The notes under the pieces were generated by a model. It did not search any database. It saw only the letters and a program-made list of their open reading frames with translations, and was not told the origin of the DNA. DNA of 57,807 nt from Flavobacteriaceae bacterium PRS1 (GTDB lineage: Bacteria > Bacteroidota > Bacteroidia > Flavobacteriales > Flavobacteriaceae): assembly GCA_003709165.1 (NCBI GenBank), contig RDRZ01000012.1:1-57807 (forward strand), read 5' to 3'. Made by a program: the position numbers and the translations under genes. Below are positions 9,607 through 19,010 of the stretch, one piece after another. The first letter of the stretch is position 1. Each line of letters starts with the position of its first letter.

Positions 9607-12168
9607 TTAAAATTGTTGTCCAATAATAAAGTGTGTTTCCCAACCATGATTACCAATCTCTCCTGGTATTGAATCAAATCCATATCCGAAATCTATCCCT
9701 AATAATCCAAACGCAGGCATAAATAATCGAATGCCAACACCTGCCGAACGGCTTAAGTCAAAAGGATTATAATCTTTAAAATCATCATAAGAAGCTCCAG
9801 CTTCTACAAAAACCAGGGCATAAATTTTTGCTTGTGCAGCTAAAGTGATCGGGTGTCTTAATTCTAACGAAAACTTGTTATAAATAATTCCACCATCTGG
9901 AGAAGTTAATGATTGGTTTGGATAACCTCTTAATGCAATTGTTTCTCGTCCATCTAAACTATAGCTGCCTAAACCATCTCCTCCTAAAAAGAAACGCTCA
10001 AAAGGTATTACACCTCTATCATTATTAAATGCTCCCAAAAAACCAAATTCAATTTTTGGTCTTAATATTAGTTGACCAACAATTTTTGTGTACCATTCAC
10101 CACTAAATTTTATTTTATAAAATTCTAACCACTTAAAGCGTTCTTGATCTATTTCGGCAATTCTTTCAGCAGCATCGGTATTTGTAGGGTCGTTAGCTAA
10201 TTCTTCGGTTAAATCATCCCTTTCATCTTTTAGAGCTTTATAATCTACACCATTGACTGCTGAATATGGGAATGTAAATTTAGCGGAAACACTAAAATTT
10301 GATCCTCCTGTTGGATATATAGGATCTGTAAATGTATTGTTTCTAGTTAAGCCAATTGTATAGGCTAAATTTTTAGATGAACCGTCACCAAATGTAAATA
10401 AGCCAGTGTTGTAATTTTGTAAATCATAAAGTTGAAAACTCAAAGCCTGCGATAATGTAAAATAATCGTCTGGAGCTGTTAAACGTTTTGCTAATCCTAC
10501 TGAAATACCTGTAATATTGAACTGTCGGCTTTTGTCTGCTTTACGTGTTATAGGATTAAATAAAAACTGTTTGGTGTGTGATAAAGATATTGAAAATTGT
10601 ACAGGCTTTTCCCCGCCTAACCAAGGCTCTGAAAAAGAGAAACTATAAGTTTGAAAAAATTGACTTGCTTGTAAACGCAAAGATAATTTTTGACCATCTC
10701 CCATCGGGATTGGTTTGTAAGCTTCTTTTTTAAAGATATCTTTTATAGAGAAATTATTAAAAGATAACCCAAGTGTCCCGATAAAACCACCACCACCATA
10801 ACCACCTTGCAACTCTATTTGACTTGAACCTCTTTCTACAACAGAGAATTCCATATCCAGAGTTCCATCGGTTGGGCTTACATTTTTAAAATTAGGCTCA
10901 ATTTGTTGTGCATCAAAGAATCCTAGTTGTCCAAGTTCTCTAACTGTTCTAACAACATCTCTTTTTCTATATAATTGTCCTGGACGGACTCTTAATTCTC
11001 TATAGATAACATGGTCGTTTGTTTTGTCGTTTCCTGTTACAGTTACTTTATTAAAATAAGCTGGTTTACCTTCAATAATCCTTATTTCCATATCAATAAC
11101 ATTTCCATCTGCACTAACTTCTATTGGTGTTATTGTAGAAAATAAATAACCACTATCTTGATATAAATTTGTTAAGTCGTTTGCATCTGGTTTCGAATTG
11201 TCTTCTATTCGCTTACTAAGTTCGACGCCATTATATGTATCACCTTTATTAATTCTTAAAATTTGGTTGAGTTGTTGATCTGTATATACAGTGTTTCCTA
11301 AAAATATAATATTACCATATGTATATTTTTCACCTTCCTCTAAGGTAATTTTTAATGAAATTGTCCCGTCATCATTTTTAATTATAGAATCAGAAATAAT
11401 ACGAGCATCTCTATATCCATTTTCTTTATACTTATTTATTACACTAATTAAATCTTCTTTAAAATCTTCTTCAACATATTTTGAACGTTTATATACTCGA
11501 ATTGGATTTTTCTTTTTAGTGTTTTTCATCACTTTCCGAAGTTTTTTGCTTTTAAGCTTTTCGGCGCCATTAAACACTATATCCTTTACTTTAATTTTAT
11601 TGCCTTTATTGATGCTTACCAGCATATTGACTTTGTTTTTTTGAACAGTATCAATAACTTTGGTAGTGATTATAGTTACATTGGCGTTATAATATCCCTT
11701 TTTTTTGTATTTGTCTTGTAAATAATTTTTTGTAGTTGTTATAAGGTTTTCGGTAACCTTAACACCAGGTTGCAATGTGTTCTCTTTTTTGATTTCTTCA
11801 ATTTTAGATTTTTTAACACCTTCAATTTTGGCTTCTTTAAGTTCGGGCAAATCAACAAGAGCAATTTCTAAAACAATGTTATCTCCTTCAGCTTTTGTCA
11901 TAAAAATATCAATACTACTAAATAAATTTGAGCTCCATAACTTTTTAATGGCAGCACTAATTTTTTCTCCGGGAATAAATACTTCCTGCCCTTTTCTTAA
12001 ACCTGAATATGTAATTATAGTTTGAGAGCTGAAATTTGTACTTCCAGAAATTGTAATATCTTCAATAGTGTATTTTTTTGCATTTGCTAACTCAATGCCT
12101 TGGGCAGTAATGCTAAAACTGTTTATAAAGAAAACTATAAATAAAAGTCGTGTAATGTATGTTTTCAA
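9607..12168 (-). CDS. bamA: Outer membrane protein assembly factor BamA
   Basis: BamA folds and inserts beta-barrel proteins into the outer membrane. The 853-residue product has a signal peptide ending in SITAQ, several POTRA domains (about 30-430; for example IEVSADGNVIDMEIRIIEG), and a C-terminal 16-strand barrel with the conserved lid motif region (GGDGLGSYSLDGRETIALRGY) and terminal ...FIIGQQF. There is no ATG; TTG at 12168 is chosen because it is 10 bases after the uppS stop and starts a clean signal peptide (MKTYITRLLF). A further TTG at 12207 would lie inside uppS. It is followed by two ompH genes. Confidence 0.95.
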   Translation of the reverse strand: MKTYITRLLFIVFFINSFSITAQGIELANAKKYTIEDITISGSTNFSSQTIITYSGLRKGQEVFIPGEKISAAIKKLWSSNLFSSIDIFMTKAEGDNIVLEIALVDLPELKEAKIEGVKKSKIEEIKKENTLQPGVKVTENLITTTKNYLQDKYKKKGYYNANVTIITTKVIDTVQKNKVNMLVSINKGNKIKVKDIVFNGAEKLKSKKLRKVMKNTKKKNPIRVYKRSKYVEEDFKEDLISVINKYKENGYRDARIISDSIIKNDDGTISLKITLEEGEKYTYGNIIFLGNTVYTDQQLNQILRINKGDTYNGVELSKRIEDNSKPDANDLTNLYQDSGYLFSTITPIEVSADGNVIDMEIRIIEGKPAYFNKVTVTGNDKTNDHVIYRELRVRPGQLYRKRDVVRTVRELGQLGFFDAQQIEPNFKNVSPTDGTLDMEFSVVERGSSQIELQGGYGGGGFIGTLGLSFNNFSIKDIFKKEAYKPIPMGDGQKLSLRLQASQFFQTYSFSFSEPWLGGEKPVQFSISLSHTKQFLFNPITRKADKSRQFNITGISVGLAKRLTAPDDYFTLSQALSFQLYDLQNYNTGLFTFGDGSSKNLAYTIGLTRNNTFTDPIYPTGGSNFSVSAKFTFPYSAVNGVDYKALKDERDDLTEELANDPTNTDAAERIAEIDQERFKWLEFYKIKFSGEWYTKIVGQLILRPKIEFGFLGAFNNDRGVIPFERFFLGGDGLGSYSLDGRETIALRGYPNQSLTSPDGGIIYNKFSLELRHPITLAAQAKIYALVFVEAGASYDDFKDYNPFDLSRSAGVGIRLFMPAFGLLGIDFGYGFDSIPGEIGNHGWETHFIIGQQF

Positions 12169-12178
12169 TAGTATAATA

Positions 12179-12919
12179 TTAACTAAGTTGTTCACTTGTT
12201 TTTCCAAATCGTCTTTCTCTTTTTTGATAATCTACAATGGCCTCCTGCAAATGTTGCTTTGTAAAATCAGGCCAAAACACATTAGTAAAATACAATTCTG
12301 TATAAGCAATTTGCCATAACAAGAAATTACTAATTCGTTTTTCGCCACCAGTTCTAATCAATAAATCTACCTCAGGCAAATTTCGGGTGTAAAGATGCTC
12401 ATTAATTACGGATTCATCAATTTTTTCTGGCGAAATTATATTATTTTTAACTTTAATGCTAATTTGTTTTACAGCATTTATAAGCTCTTCCCTAGAGCCG
12501 TAACTTAATGCTAATGTTAAGGTTCTATTACCGTTGTTTTTGGTAATCTCTATTACATCCATCAATTCCCGATAGACCATTGTAGGTAAGGCTTTGAGGT
12601 TGCCTATTGCATTAAGTTTTATATCGTTATCGTGTAGTGTTTTTATTTCTTTTTTTAATGATAAAATTAACAGTTTCATTAAAGTTTGAACCTCTAATTT
12701 TGGTCTATTCCAATTTTCTGTAGAAAAGGCATAAAGTGTTAAATTTTTAACACCTATCTCTGCATATGCTTCTACAACTTTCTTGACAGCTTTAGCTCCG
12801 TTTTCATGCCCAAATATTCGTAATTTCCCTTTTTGTTTTGCCCAACGACCATTACCGTCCATAATTATGGCAATATGCTCTGGTAAATTTTTTGTATCTA
12901 TTTTGCTGTTTAAATCCAT
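12179..12919 (-). CDS. uppS: Isoprenyl transferase (undecaprenyl diphosphate synthase)
   Basis: This cis-prenyltransferase makes the lipid carrier for peptidoglycan and surface polysaccharide. The 246 residues contain IIMDGNGRWAK with the catalytic Asp21, FSTENWNRP, and RTGGEKRISNFLLWQ followed by AYTELYF. The start at 12919 is chosen over an ATG at 12940: the ATG overlaps the upstream porG stop by one base (TAATG), a typical coupled start, and the family begins near this point. The gene lies between porG and bamA. Confidence 0.96.
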   Translation of the reverse strand: MDLNSKIDTKNLPEHIAIIMDGNGRWAKQKGKLRIFGHENGAKAVKKVVEAYAEIGVKNLTLYAFSTENWNRPKLEVQTLMKLLILSLKKEIKTLHDNDIKLNAIGNLKALPTMVYRELMDVIEITKNNGNRTLTLALSYGSREELINAVKQISIKVKNNIISPEKIDESVINEHLYTRNLPEVDLLIRTGGEKRISNFLLWQIAYTELYFTNVFWPDFTKQHLQEAIVDYQKRERRFGKTSEQLS

Positions 12920-13611
12920 TATTCGTAACCGCAATAACAAGGGTTTTGCCCAAAGGTGTAAGTTAATGTAATTCCGGAAAATGTGTACCAGTCATTATTG
13001 TTTATGTTTCCGAGGCTAAAGTTGGGTTGTAATGAAGGATTATCAGGAATACTACCATCTATTCCGTCGGAAAATGTATATCTGGCACCTATTTCTATTG
13101 CAAGAATGAAACTTTTTGTCAATCTGGTTTTAAGTCCTAAAACCATTGGTATACCATAAGCCCAACTATTAGTATTTTCATTAGTTTGAGTTCCATTGTT
13201 AAAATAAAAGTTATCATGATTTGCTGCGGTTATTCCTGTATATAAATAAGGAGTCATTTTTTTTCCTTCGGTATGTAAATCAAAATCAAAGAAGGTAAAT
13301 TCCATACCAGCAGAAATCTCTAATAAATTAGTTTCGAACGAATATCCTCTCTGCTTTCGCCTTGGATCGTCAGATTTTACATCAATACCTTCTAATTTTG
13401 CATAAATAACAGATACTCTATACGAGTGTCTCGGGCTTCGATTCCATTTTAAAATAACTCCAACAGCAGGTTGATTAGGTGAAATATAGTTCGTGGCACC
13501 TACGTCTCCAATAAAATTGCTACCACCAATAAACACTCCCACCTCATAAATTTGAGAATAATTAAAATTGTAACAAAAAACACTCATAATTATAATGGTT
13601 ATGTACCTCAT
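12919..13611 (-). CDS. porG: PorG-like outer membrane protein (DUF6089)
   Basis: The 230-residue protein has a signal peptide (MRYITIIIMSVFCYNFNYSQ) and reads as an eight-strand beta barrel: YEVGVFIGGSNFIGDVG, FEFTFFDFDL-like strands and GITAANHDNFYF. The order porG-uppS-bamA-ompH-ompH equals the PG0189-PG0193 arrangement of Porphyromonas gingivalis. There PorG is an outer membrane protein that contacts the PorK/PorN ring of the type IX secretion system. The C-terminus CYCGYE resembles the end of another small barrel protein at 49286-49930. Confidence 0.85.
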   Translation of the reverse strand: MRYITIIIMSVFCYNFNYSQIYEVGVFIGGSNFIGDVGATNYISPNQPAVGVILKWNRSPRHSYRVSVIYAKLEGIDVKSDDPRRKQRGYSFETNLLEISAGMEFTFFDFDLHTEGKKMTPYLYTGITAANHDNFYFNNGTQTNENTNSWAYGIPMVLGLKTRLTKSFILAIEIGARYTFSDGIDGSIPDNPSLQPNFSLGNINNNDWYTFSGITLTYTFGQNPCYCGYE

Positions 13612-13708
13612 AGGATTTTAAAAGTTTGCAAATATAATAAATAAGATTTGCCTATAATAATTTGTTGAATAGTATTACAGATAAACAGGAATTAAGCCAA
13701 ATTATTGC

Positions 13709-14593
13709 CTAATTTCGTTTGTCTTCTCCCCAAAGAAGTTTCTTGCGTAGTGTGTGAATAAAACTCTCTCCTTCGAGTTCTATCATTTTAATTTTAAAAT
13801 CCGCCTTTTTTATGGTAATAGTAGCATTGTTATCTAATGTTGTTATTCTTGAATCTAAAGACACTAAATAACTATCTTCTCTTCCGCTTACTTTTAGTTT
13901 TATTTCGGTAGAATCTGGAATTACTAAAGGTCTGGCGTTAAGATTATGTGGAGCGATTGGAGTAAGTGTGAAGCTGTCTGCATCTGGCATAATTACGGGT
14001 CCACCACAACTCAACGAATATCCTGTAGAACCTGTAGGTGTTGAAATAATTAAACCATCTGCCCAATACGATGTTAAGTATTCGTTATTTAAATAAGTTT
14101 CGACAGTAATCATAGAAGTTGTGTTTTTCCTGCTTACTGCAATTTCATTTAAAGCCACATTAAAATCTAATAAACTTTCATTTTCCGGTTCGGTTTTTAT
14201 AGTGAGCAGACTTCTTTCAGAAATGCGATAATTGCCTTTTAAAATATCTTCTATGGCATTTTGAATATTGTCTTTTTGTATTGTAGCCAAAAACCCTAAA
14301 CGACCGGTATTAATACCAACTATTGGAATGTTAAAATCTCTAACATAAGTAATAGCTCTTAGCATCGTACCATCGCCACCAATACTTATTAGTAAATCGT
14401 ACGAATTATCTAAACGCTTAAATGTTTTAAAATTGAAGGCTTTAAAATTACTGTTTTTTTGCGCTTTAATAGATGTATAAAATTGGTCATCAAAATAAAT
14501 TTCAGTTTGCTTATTGCCTAAAACTCTTAATAGTGTTACTATTGAAGACTTTAAATTTTTGCGATAAAACTTACCGAATATTGCAATCTTCAT
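13709..14593 (-). CDS. nadK: NAD kinase
   Basis: NAD kinase phosphorylates NAD to NADP in the cytoplasm. The 294-residue product shows the diagnostic GGDGTMLRA (GGDG at 72-75), the NEIAV motif, TGSTGYSLSCGGP for substrate binding and LTPIAPHNLNARPLVIP near the C-terminus. It starts four bases after the CBS-domain gene, so the two are one transcriptional unit, conserved upstream of porG in this family. Confidence 0.97.
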   Translation of the reverse strand: MKIAIFGKFYRKNLKSSIVTLLRVLGNKQTEIYFDDQFYTSIKAQKNSNFKAFNFKTFKRLDNSYDLLISIGGDGTMLRAITYVRDFNIPIVGINTGRLGFLATIQKDNIQNAIEDILKGNYRISERSLLTIKTEPENESLLDFNVALNEIAVSRKNTTSMITVETYLNNEYLTSYWADGLIISTPTGSTGYSLSCGGPVIMPDADSFTLTPIAPHNLNARPLVIPDSTEIKLKVSGREDSYLVSLDSRITTLDNNATITIKKADFKIKMIELEGESFIHTLRKKLLWGEDKRN

Positions 14594-14596
14594 AAG

Positions 14597-15253
14597 TTAT
14601 ATGTTTAAATATTTGTTTAAATAATCAGATCGCTCTTTAAGGTTTTTTATAAATTTATCTTCTTCATGGCCTGAAACAATTTTATAACTGTAACGTCTAA
14701 ATGTTTGAATAATATCATTAAGTCCTGAACGGCCAATTTTTATAGTAATTTGGATTACATCATTTTCCATTTTAGAAATAAACGTGCCTAAAAGTTTTGC
14801 ATTATTAGATTCAACAATCTGACATATTTCGCTAAAAGAATAATCGTTTATCCCTTTTTCCACTATTAAAATTCCTCCAGGTTCAGCAAAAAAAGGCGTT
14901 TCGTTAAATAAAGAAATGATATCGCTAAGTTCATAATACCCTAAATATGTATTTTTTTCGTCTAAAACAGGCATAATATTAGTGCCGTTTTGGGCAAATG
15001 CTTCTAATACATCCAACCAAGGTGAATTTGCTCTAACGTAAAAGCCTTCAATGGTATATAAAAATTCTGAAAGCGGTTTGTCCGATTCAAAACAATGAGC
15101 GTCAGTTTCAGAAATACAGCCTATATAAATATCATCTTTCTTTACAGGAACATGTGAGTATATAAGCTGATTGAACAATAGCTGAGCATCTTTAATATTA
15201 TCGTTAACATTAAGAGGTTTTACATCGTTTATTATGTAATCACTTAGTGGCAT
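14597..15253 (-). CDS. CBS-domain protein
   Basis: The 218 residues hold a pair of CBS domains (about 1-60 and 65-125), which usually bind adenine nucleotides. A C-terminal ACT-like part (about 135-205) contains DVIQITIKIGRSGLNDIIQTFRRY. Function is not established; the constant place directly upstream of nadK suggests a link to nucleotide or NADP control, which is inference. It is divergent from pdxJ, with the promoter region between them. Confidence 0.85.
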   Translation of the reverse strand: MPLSDYIINDVKPLNVNDNIKDAQLLFNQLIYSHVPVKKDDIYIGCISETDAHCFESDKPLSEFLYTIEGFYVRANSPWLDVLEAFAQNGTNIMPVLDEKNTYLGYYELSDIISLFNETPFFAEPGGILIVEKGINDYSFSEICQIVESNNAKLLGTFISKMENDVIQITIKIGRSGLNDIIQTFRRYSYKIVSGHEEDKFIKNLKERSDYLNKYLNI

Positions 15254-15326
15254 ATAGGTTTATAAAAGTATGTGCAAATTAATCAAAAATATGCAGAATA
15301 GGCATAATTCTATTGGTATTACTTTG

Positions 15327-15334
15327 TATTTTTG
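15327..15334 (+). promoter_or_regulatory. -7 box TATTTTTG of pdxJ
   Basis: TATTTTTG matches TAnnTTTG and ends 19 bases before the pdxJ ATG. A TTG at 15313-15315 is closer (11 bases) than the consensus spacing, so the -33 part is uncertain. Confidence 0.5.
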
Positions 15335-15353
15335 TATTTTAAAGACTTAACAA

Positions 15354-16067
15354 ATGACAAAATTAAGTGTAAATATTAACAAGATTGCAACCTTAAGAAA
15401 CTCAAGAGGTGGAGACACTCCTAATCTTGTTCAATTTGCAAAGGATATACAGCAGTTTGGTGCTCAAGGAGTCACCATTCATCCAAGACCAGACGAACGT
15501 CATATTCGTTATCAAGATGCTTACAATTTAAAACCGATAGTTTATACCGAATTAAATATAGAAGGAAATCCGATTCCGAAATTTGTAGATATGGTTTTAA
15601 AAATTAAGCCAACACAAGTTACTTTAGTGCCTGATGCTGATGATGCTATAACGTCGAACGCTGGTTGGGATACTATTAAACACAAAGGATTTTTATATGA
15701 AATTATTAAAGAATTTAAACAAAATAATATACGAACTTCAGTTTTTTTAGATGCAAATTTAAAACAAGTTGAAGGAGCAAAAGAAACAGGAACAAACAGG
15801 ATTGAACTCTATACCGAAGATTTTGCACACCAATACAGTTTAGGAAATAAAGACGCTATTAAACCCTATATTGAATGTGCAGAATTAGCAAATTCTATTG
15901 GTCTTGGAATAAATGCAGGACATGATTTATCGCTGGATAATATTAAATATTTTAAAGATAATATACCAGAACTTTTGGAAGTTTCCATTGGTCATGCGCT
16001 AATTTCGGAAAGTTTGTATTTAGGAATTGAAAATGTAGTAAATATGTATTTACATAGATTGAAATAA
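15354..16067 (+). CDS. pdxJ: Pyridoxine 5'-phosphate synthase
   Basis: PdxJ joins 1-deoxyxylulose 5-phosphate with 3-amino-2-oxopropyl phosphate in vitamin B6 synthesis. The 237-residue TIM barrel has LSVNINKIATLRNSRGG at the start, GVTIHPRPDERHI, QVTLVPD, GTNRIELYTE and GHALISESLYLG. These are the conserved substrate loops. It diverges from the CBS-nadK operon and is followed by an alpha/beta hydrolase gene 49 bases downstream. Confidence 0.97.
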   Translation: MTKLSVNINKIATLRNSRGGDTPNLVQFAKDIQQFGAQGVTIHPRPDERHIRYQDAYNLKPIVYTELNIEGNPIPKFVDMVLKIKPTQVTLVPDADDAITSNAGWDTIKHKGFLYEIIKEFKQNNIRTSVFLDANLKQVEGAKETGTNRIELYTEDFAHQYSLGNKDAIKPYIECAELANSIGLGINAGHDLSLDNIKYFKDNIPELLEVSIGHALISESLYLGIENVVNMYLHRLK

Positions 16068-16116
16068 GTCTTCATATACAGTTTGAAGTTTTAAAATCAA
16101 AAATCATAATTCGTAA

Positions 16117-16881
16117 ATGATATTACACTCCAATATTTTAGGTCAAGGGCAAGCATTTATTATACTCCATGGTTTTTTAGGTATGAGCGATAACTGGAAA
16201 ACTCTCGGCAGGAAATTCAGTGAGCAAGGTTATGAAGTGCATTTGGTTGACCAGCGAAATCATGGGCGAAGCCCTCATGATGCAGAGTTTAATTATCAAG
16301 TTTTAATTCGAGATTTAGAACAATATTGTGATTCATACAAGTTAAGTAACATTGTATTACTTGGTCATTCGATGGGAGGAAAAGTATCAATGTTGTTTGC
16401 AGCAAAATACCCTCAAATGGTTTCAAAATTAATAGTAGCCGATATATCTCCACGATATTATCCTGTGTATCACCAAACCATTTTGGAAGGATTATCAGCA
16501 TTAAATTTAGATGTTTTAACAAGCAGAAAAGAAGCCGACGAAATTTTAGCAAATTATGTTTCAGAGTTTGACGTAAGGCAGTTTTTACTTAAAAATTTAT
16601 ATTGGGTTGAAAAAGGCAAATTTGCACTTCGGATAAATTTAAAAGTATTAAAAGATAATGTTGAAGAGATAGGCGAAGCATTGCCAACGAATTCAATATT
16701 TAAAGGAGACACTTTGTTTCTTCGAGGCGATAAATCGGATTATATTTCTATTAATGATGAAGCCTTAATAAAGTCACATTTCCCTAAAGCAACCCTAAAT
16801 ACCATAGAAAATGCAGGGCATTGGTTACATGCCGAAAACCCTAAAGATTTTTTCAATCAGATTATTAAATTTATTAAATAG
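16117..16881 (+). CDS. YbfF-like alpha/beta hydrolase
   Basis: The 254 residues form an alpha/beta hydrolase with oxyanion motif HGFLGMSDNW, nucleophile elbow GHSMGG (Ser85) and a late histidine in NAGHWLHAENP (His235). No signal peptide is seen, so it is cytoplasmic. YbfF-type enzymes cleave short acyl esters or thioesters, but the natural substrate is unknown. It probably shares the pdxJ transcript. Confidence 0.88.
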   Translation: MILHSNILGQGQAFIILHGFLGMSDNWKTLGRKFSEQGYEVHLVDQRNHGRSPHDAEFNYQVLIRDLEQYCDSYKLSNIVLLGHSMGGKVSMLFAAKYPQMVSKLIVADISPRYYPVYHQTILEGLSALNLDVLTSRKEADEILANYVSEFDVRQFLLKNLYWVEKGKFALRINLKVLKDNVEEIGEALPTNSIFKGDTLFLRGDKSDYISINDEALIKSHFPKATLNTIENAGHWLHAENPKDFFNQIIKFIK

Positions 16882-16886
16882 TTGTA

Positions 16887-17137
16887 ACTATCCAGTGCCT
16901 AAAGTTATAAGTATTTAGAGTGAACTAAAGTGAGTATTTTTCAATTAAAAATAAACTTTAGGACTTCTTTTATAAATTTTTTATGATTTTTTCAGTAAAA
17001 AGGGTATGTACTCAAATTGATTGGGTATTTAACTCAACTTGATTTGGTAAGCCATATGGTCTGTTAATATCTCTATTTTTCATATTTGAATAACTTTAAG
17101 TACTTATAACTTTAGCGCACTTTAAGTACTGAATAGT
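16887..17137. mobile_element. MITE-like element with terminal inverted repeats
   Basis: The ends ACTATCCAGTGCCTAAAGT (left) and the reverse complement of the right end (ACTATTCAGTACTTAAAGT) agree at all but three positions. The element is flanked on each side by TA (16885-16886 and 17138-17139), as expected for an IS630/Tc1-type target duplication. It is 251 bases and has no coding frame. This accounts for the gap between the hydrolase and the holin-like gene. Confidence 0.55.
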
Positions 17138-17176
17138 TAAAATAGTCATTATCTTGATAAAAAATCTAAGACAAAT

Positions 17177-17524
17177 ATGAATTCAATTATCAAACTATTG
17201 TTAACTGCAGTTGCAGTATTAATAATATCCAGCTTATTAGGAGGTGTTAGTGTTGACGGTTAAGGTTCGGCAATTATTGTCGCTTTAGTATTAGCAGTAT
17301 TAAACTTATTTGTGAAACCTGTTTTAGTGATTCTTACGCTACCAATCACGATTGTTACATTGGGTTTGTTTTTGTTAGTAGTTAATGCATTAATTATTTT
17401 ATTAGCAAACAAGCTCATCGATGGTTTTTTGGTTAATGGAATTTGGACAGCAATACTGTTTAGTATTCTTCTATCAATATTGCAATCTATATTACATTCA
17501 GTCTTAAAAAAAGATAAAAAATAG
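17177..17524 (+). pseudogene. Phage-holin-family (Mmc/DUF360-like) membrane protein with internal stop
   Basis: Reading from the ATG at 17177 gives about 115 codons of a small four-helix membrane protein of the phage holin IV (YvlD-like) family, with LNLFVKPVLVILTLPITIVTLGLFLLV. One in-frame TAA at 17261-17263 interrupts the end of the first helix hairpin (GVSVDG-stop-GSAIIVALVLAV). Homology continues in the same frame past the stop, so this is a single nonsense change or sequence error. The later ATG at 17312 would give only 70 residues. Its role in relatives is not known. Confidence 0.75.
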
Positions 17525-17549
17525 ATTTTTTAGACTTTTAAAAAATTTG

Positions 17550-17577
17550 TTGGGTTGTAAACAATATTGTATTTTTG
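17550..17577 (+). promoter_or_regulatory. Promoter of the tig-clpP-clpX region
   Basis: TTG (17550-17552), 17 bases, then TATTTTTG (17570-17577) is an exact Bacteroidota housekeeping promoter, 26 bases before the trigger factor ATG. It also shows that a TTG start at 17547 cannot be the translation start. Confidence 0.8.
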
Positions 17578-17603
17578 CGACCCAATTTTCATATAAGAAA
17601 ACA

Positions 17604-18929
17604 ATGAATATTACAAGAGAAAATATTGATGAGTTAAATGCTGTAGTAAAGCTGGATATTTCCAAAAGTGATTATAGCGATAAGGTGGATAAGATTTTAG
17701 CAGATTACCGAAAAACGGCTAACATTCCAGGATTTAGAAAAGGACATGTACCAATGGGAATGGTAAGAAAACAATATGGTAAAGCGGTTTTAATTGATGA
17801 AGTAAATAAATTGCTTCAAGATTCACTTAATAAATATCTAACCGAAGAAAAATTGGATGTTTTAGGAAATCCGCTGCCAAAATCTCAAGATAATTTAGAT
17901 TGGAATGCTGAAGAATTTTCTTTTGAATTCGAACTTGGTTTAGCACCACAATTTGAGGTGAAACTAAAAGGGAGAAAATCAATAACTCATTACAAAATTG
18001 TTGCCGACAAAAAAATGGTTAACAACCAAATTACAAGTATTCGTAAACAATATGGTAAACTCGTCTCAAAAACTGTAATGACAGAAGGCGATGAACTCAC
18101 TGGTGTTTTTAAGAATGAAGAAAAACAAATCGAAAGTTCAGCAACATTAACATTAGATAAATTTAAAGGCAAAGCAAACTCTAAAAAATTTATTGGTGCT
18201 AAAATTGGAGATGTTATTACCCTAAAAACAAAAGTACTTTTTAATAACGAGCATGACTTAATAAACTATTTAAAAGTTTCTCATGACGATGCGCACGAAT
18301 TAAATATTGAAGTTACCTTCACTATTACCGAAATAAATACAAGAGAACTTGCAGATCTTGACCAGGAGTTGTTCGATAAATTATTTGGAAAAGGAACTAT
18401 TACTTCGGTCACCGAACTTAAAGAAAGAATTAAACACGATGCCGAAAAACAATTTGTTCAACAATCCGATCAAAAATTATTGAATGATGTTACCGAGTAT
18501 TTGGTAGAAGGAACAAAATTTAATTTACCTGCAACATTCTTACAAAAATGGATGCAAACTGCAGGAGAAGAAGCTATAGACGAGATTCAGGCTAAAGAAG
18601 AATATGAGAAATCTGAAAAAAGTATGCGCTACCAGTTAATTGAAGGGAAAATAATGACAGATAATGACATTCAAGTTAATTTCGAGGATTTAAAAGCACA
18701 TTCAAAAGAAATGATTAAAATGCAAATGGCACAGTTTGGACAAAACAATTCTTCAGATAAGGAGTTAGACGATATTGTAGCACGTGTACTATCAAATAAA
18801 GATGAGGTAAAACGCTTATCTGAACAACTTGTGAGTCAAAAATTATTAGAATTATATAAAGAAAAAGCAAACCTTAAAACCAAAGAACTATCCTACGAAA
18901 AATTCGTAAAAGAAGTTTACGGTTCATAG
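17604..18929 (+). CDS. tig: Trigger factor
   Basis: Trigger factor is the ribosome-bound chaperone that meets nascent chains. The 441-residue protein has the ribosome-binding signature region (GFRKGHVPMGMVRKQYG) near residue 45, a central PPIase-type domain (GDELTGVF... IGAKIGDVITL) and a helical C domain. The ATG at 17604 is chosen because the promoter lies at 17550-17577. It precedes clpP and clpX, the usual order, with a terminator hairpin after its stop. Confidence 0.95.
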   Translation: MNITRENIDELNAVVKLDISKSDYSDKVDKILADYRKTANIPGFRKGHVPMGMVRKQYGKAVLIDEVNKLLQDSLNKYLTEEKLDVLGNPLPKSQDNLDWNAEEFSFEFELGLAPQFEVKLKGRKSITHYKIVADKKMVNNQITSIRKQYGKLVSKTVMTEGDELTGVFKNEEKQIESSATLTLDKFKGKANSKKFIGAKIGDVITLKTKVLFNNEHDLINYLKVSHDDAHELNIEVTFTITEINTRELADLDQELFDKLFGKGTITSVTELKERIKHDAEKQFVQQSDQKLLNDVTEYLVEGTKFNLPATFLQKWMQTAGEEAIDEIQAKEEYEKSEKSMRYQLIEGKIMTDNDIQVNFEDLKAHSKEMIKMQMAQFGQNNSSDKELDDIVARVLSNKDEVKRLSEQLVSQKLLELYKEKANLKTKELSYEKFVKEVYGS

Positions 18930-18949
18930 TTTTAAAAAATCATTATATT

Positions 18950-18985
18950 TAGGCGTTGATTAAACTTAATTCAACGCCTATTTTA
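18950..18985 (+). terminator. Terminator between tig and clpP
   Basis: TAGGCGTTGA (18950-18959) pairs perfectly with TCAACGCCTA (18971-18980) and is followed by TTTTATT. clpP may therefore need read-through or its own promoter. Confidence 0.8.
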
Positions 18986-19010
18986 TTATCAATCAAATAT
19001 TAAAAAGAAT

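Noticed and set aside
12783-12971. Plus-strand frames over uppS and bamA
   Set aside because: Shadows of intact conserved genes on the minus strand.
17547-17603. TTG start for trigger factor at 17547
   Set aside because: It lies on the promoter; the ATG at 17604 gives the conserved N-terminus.
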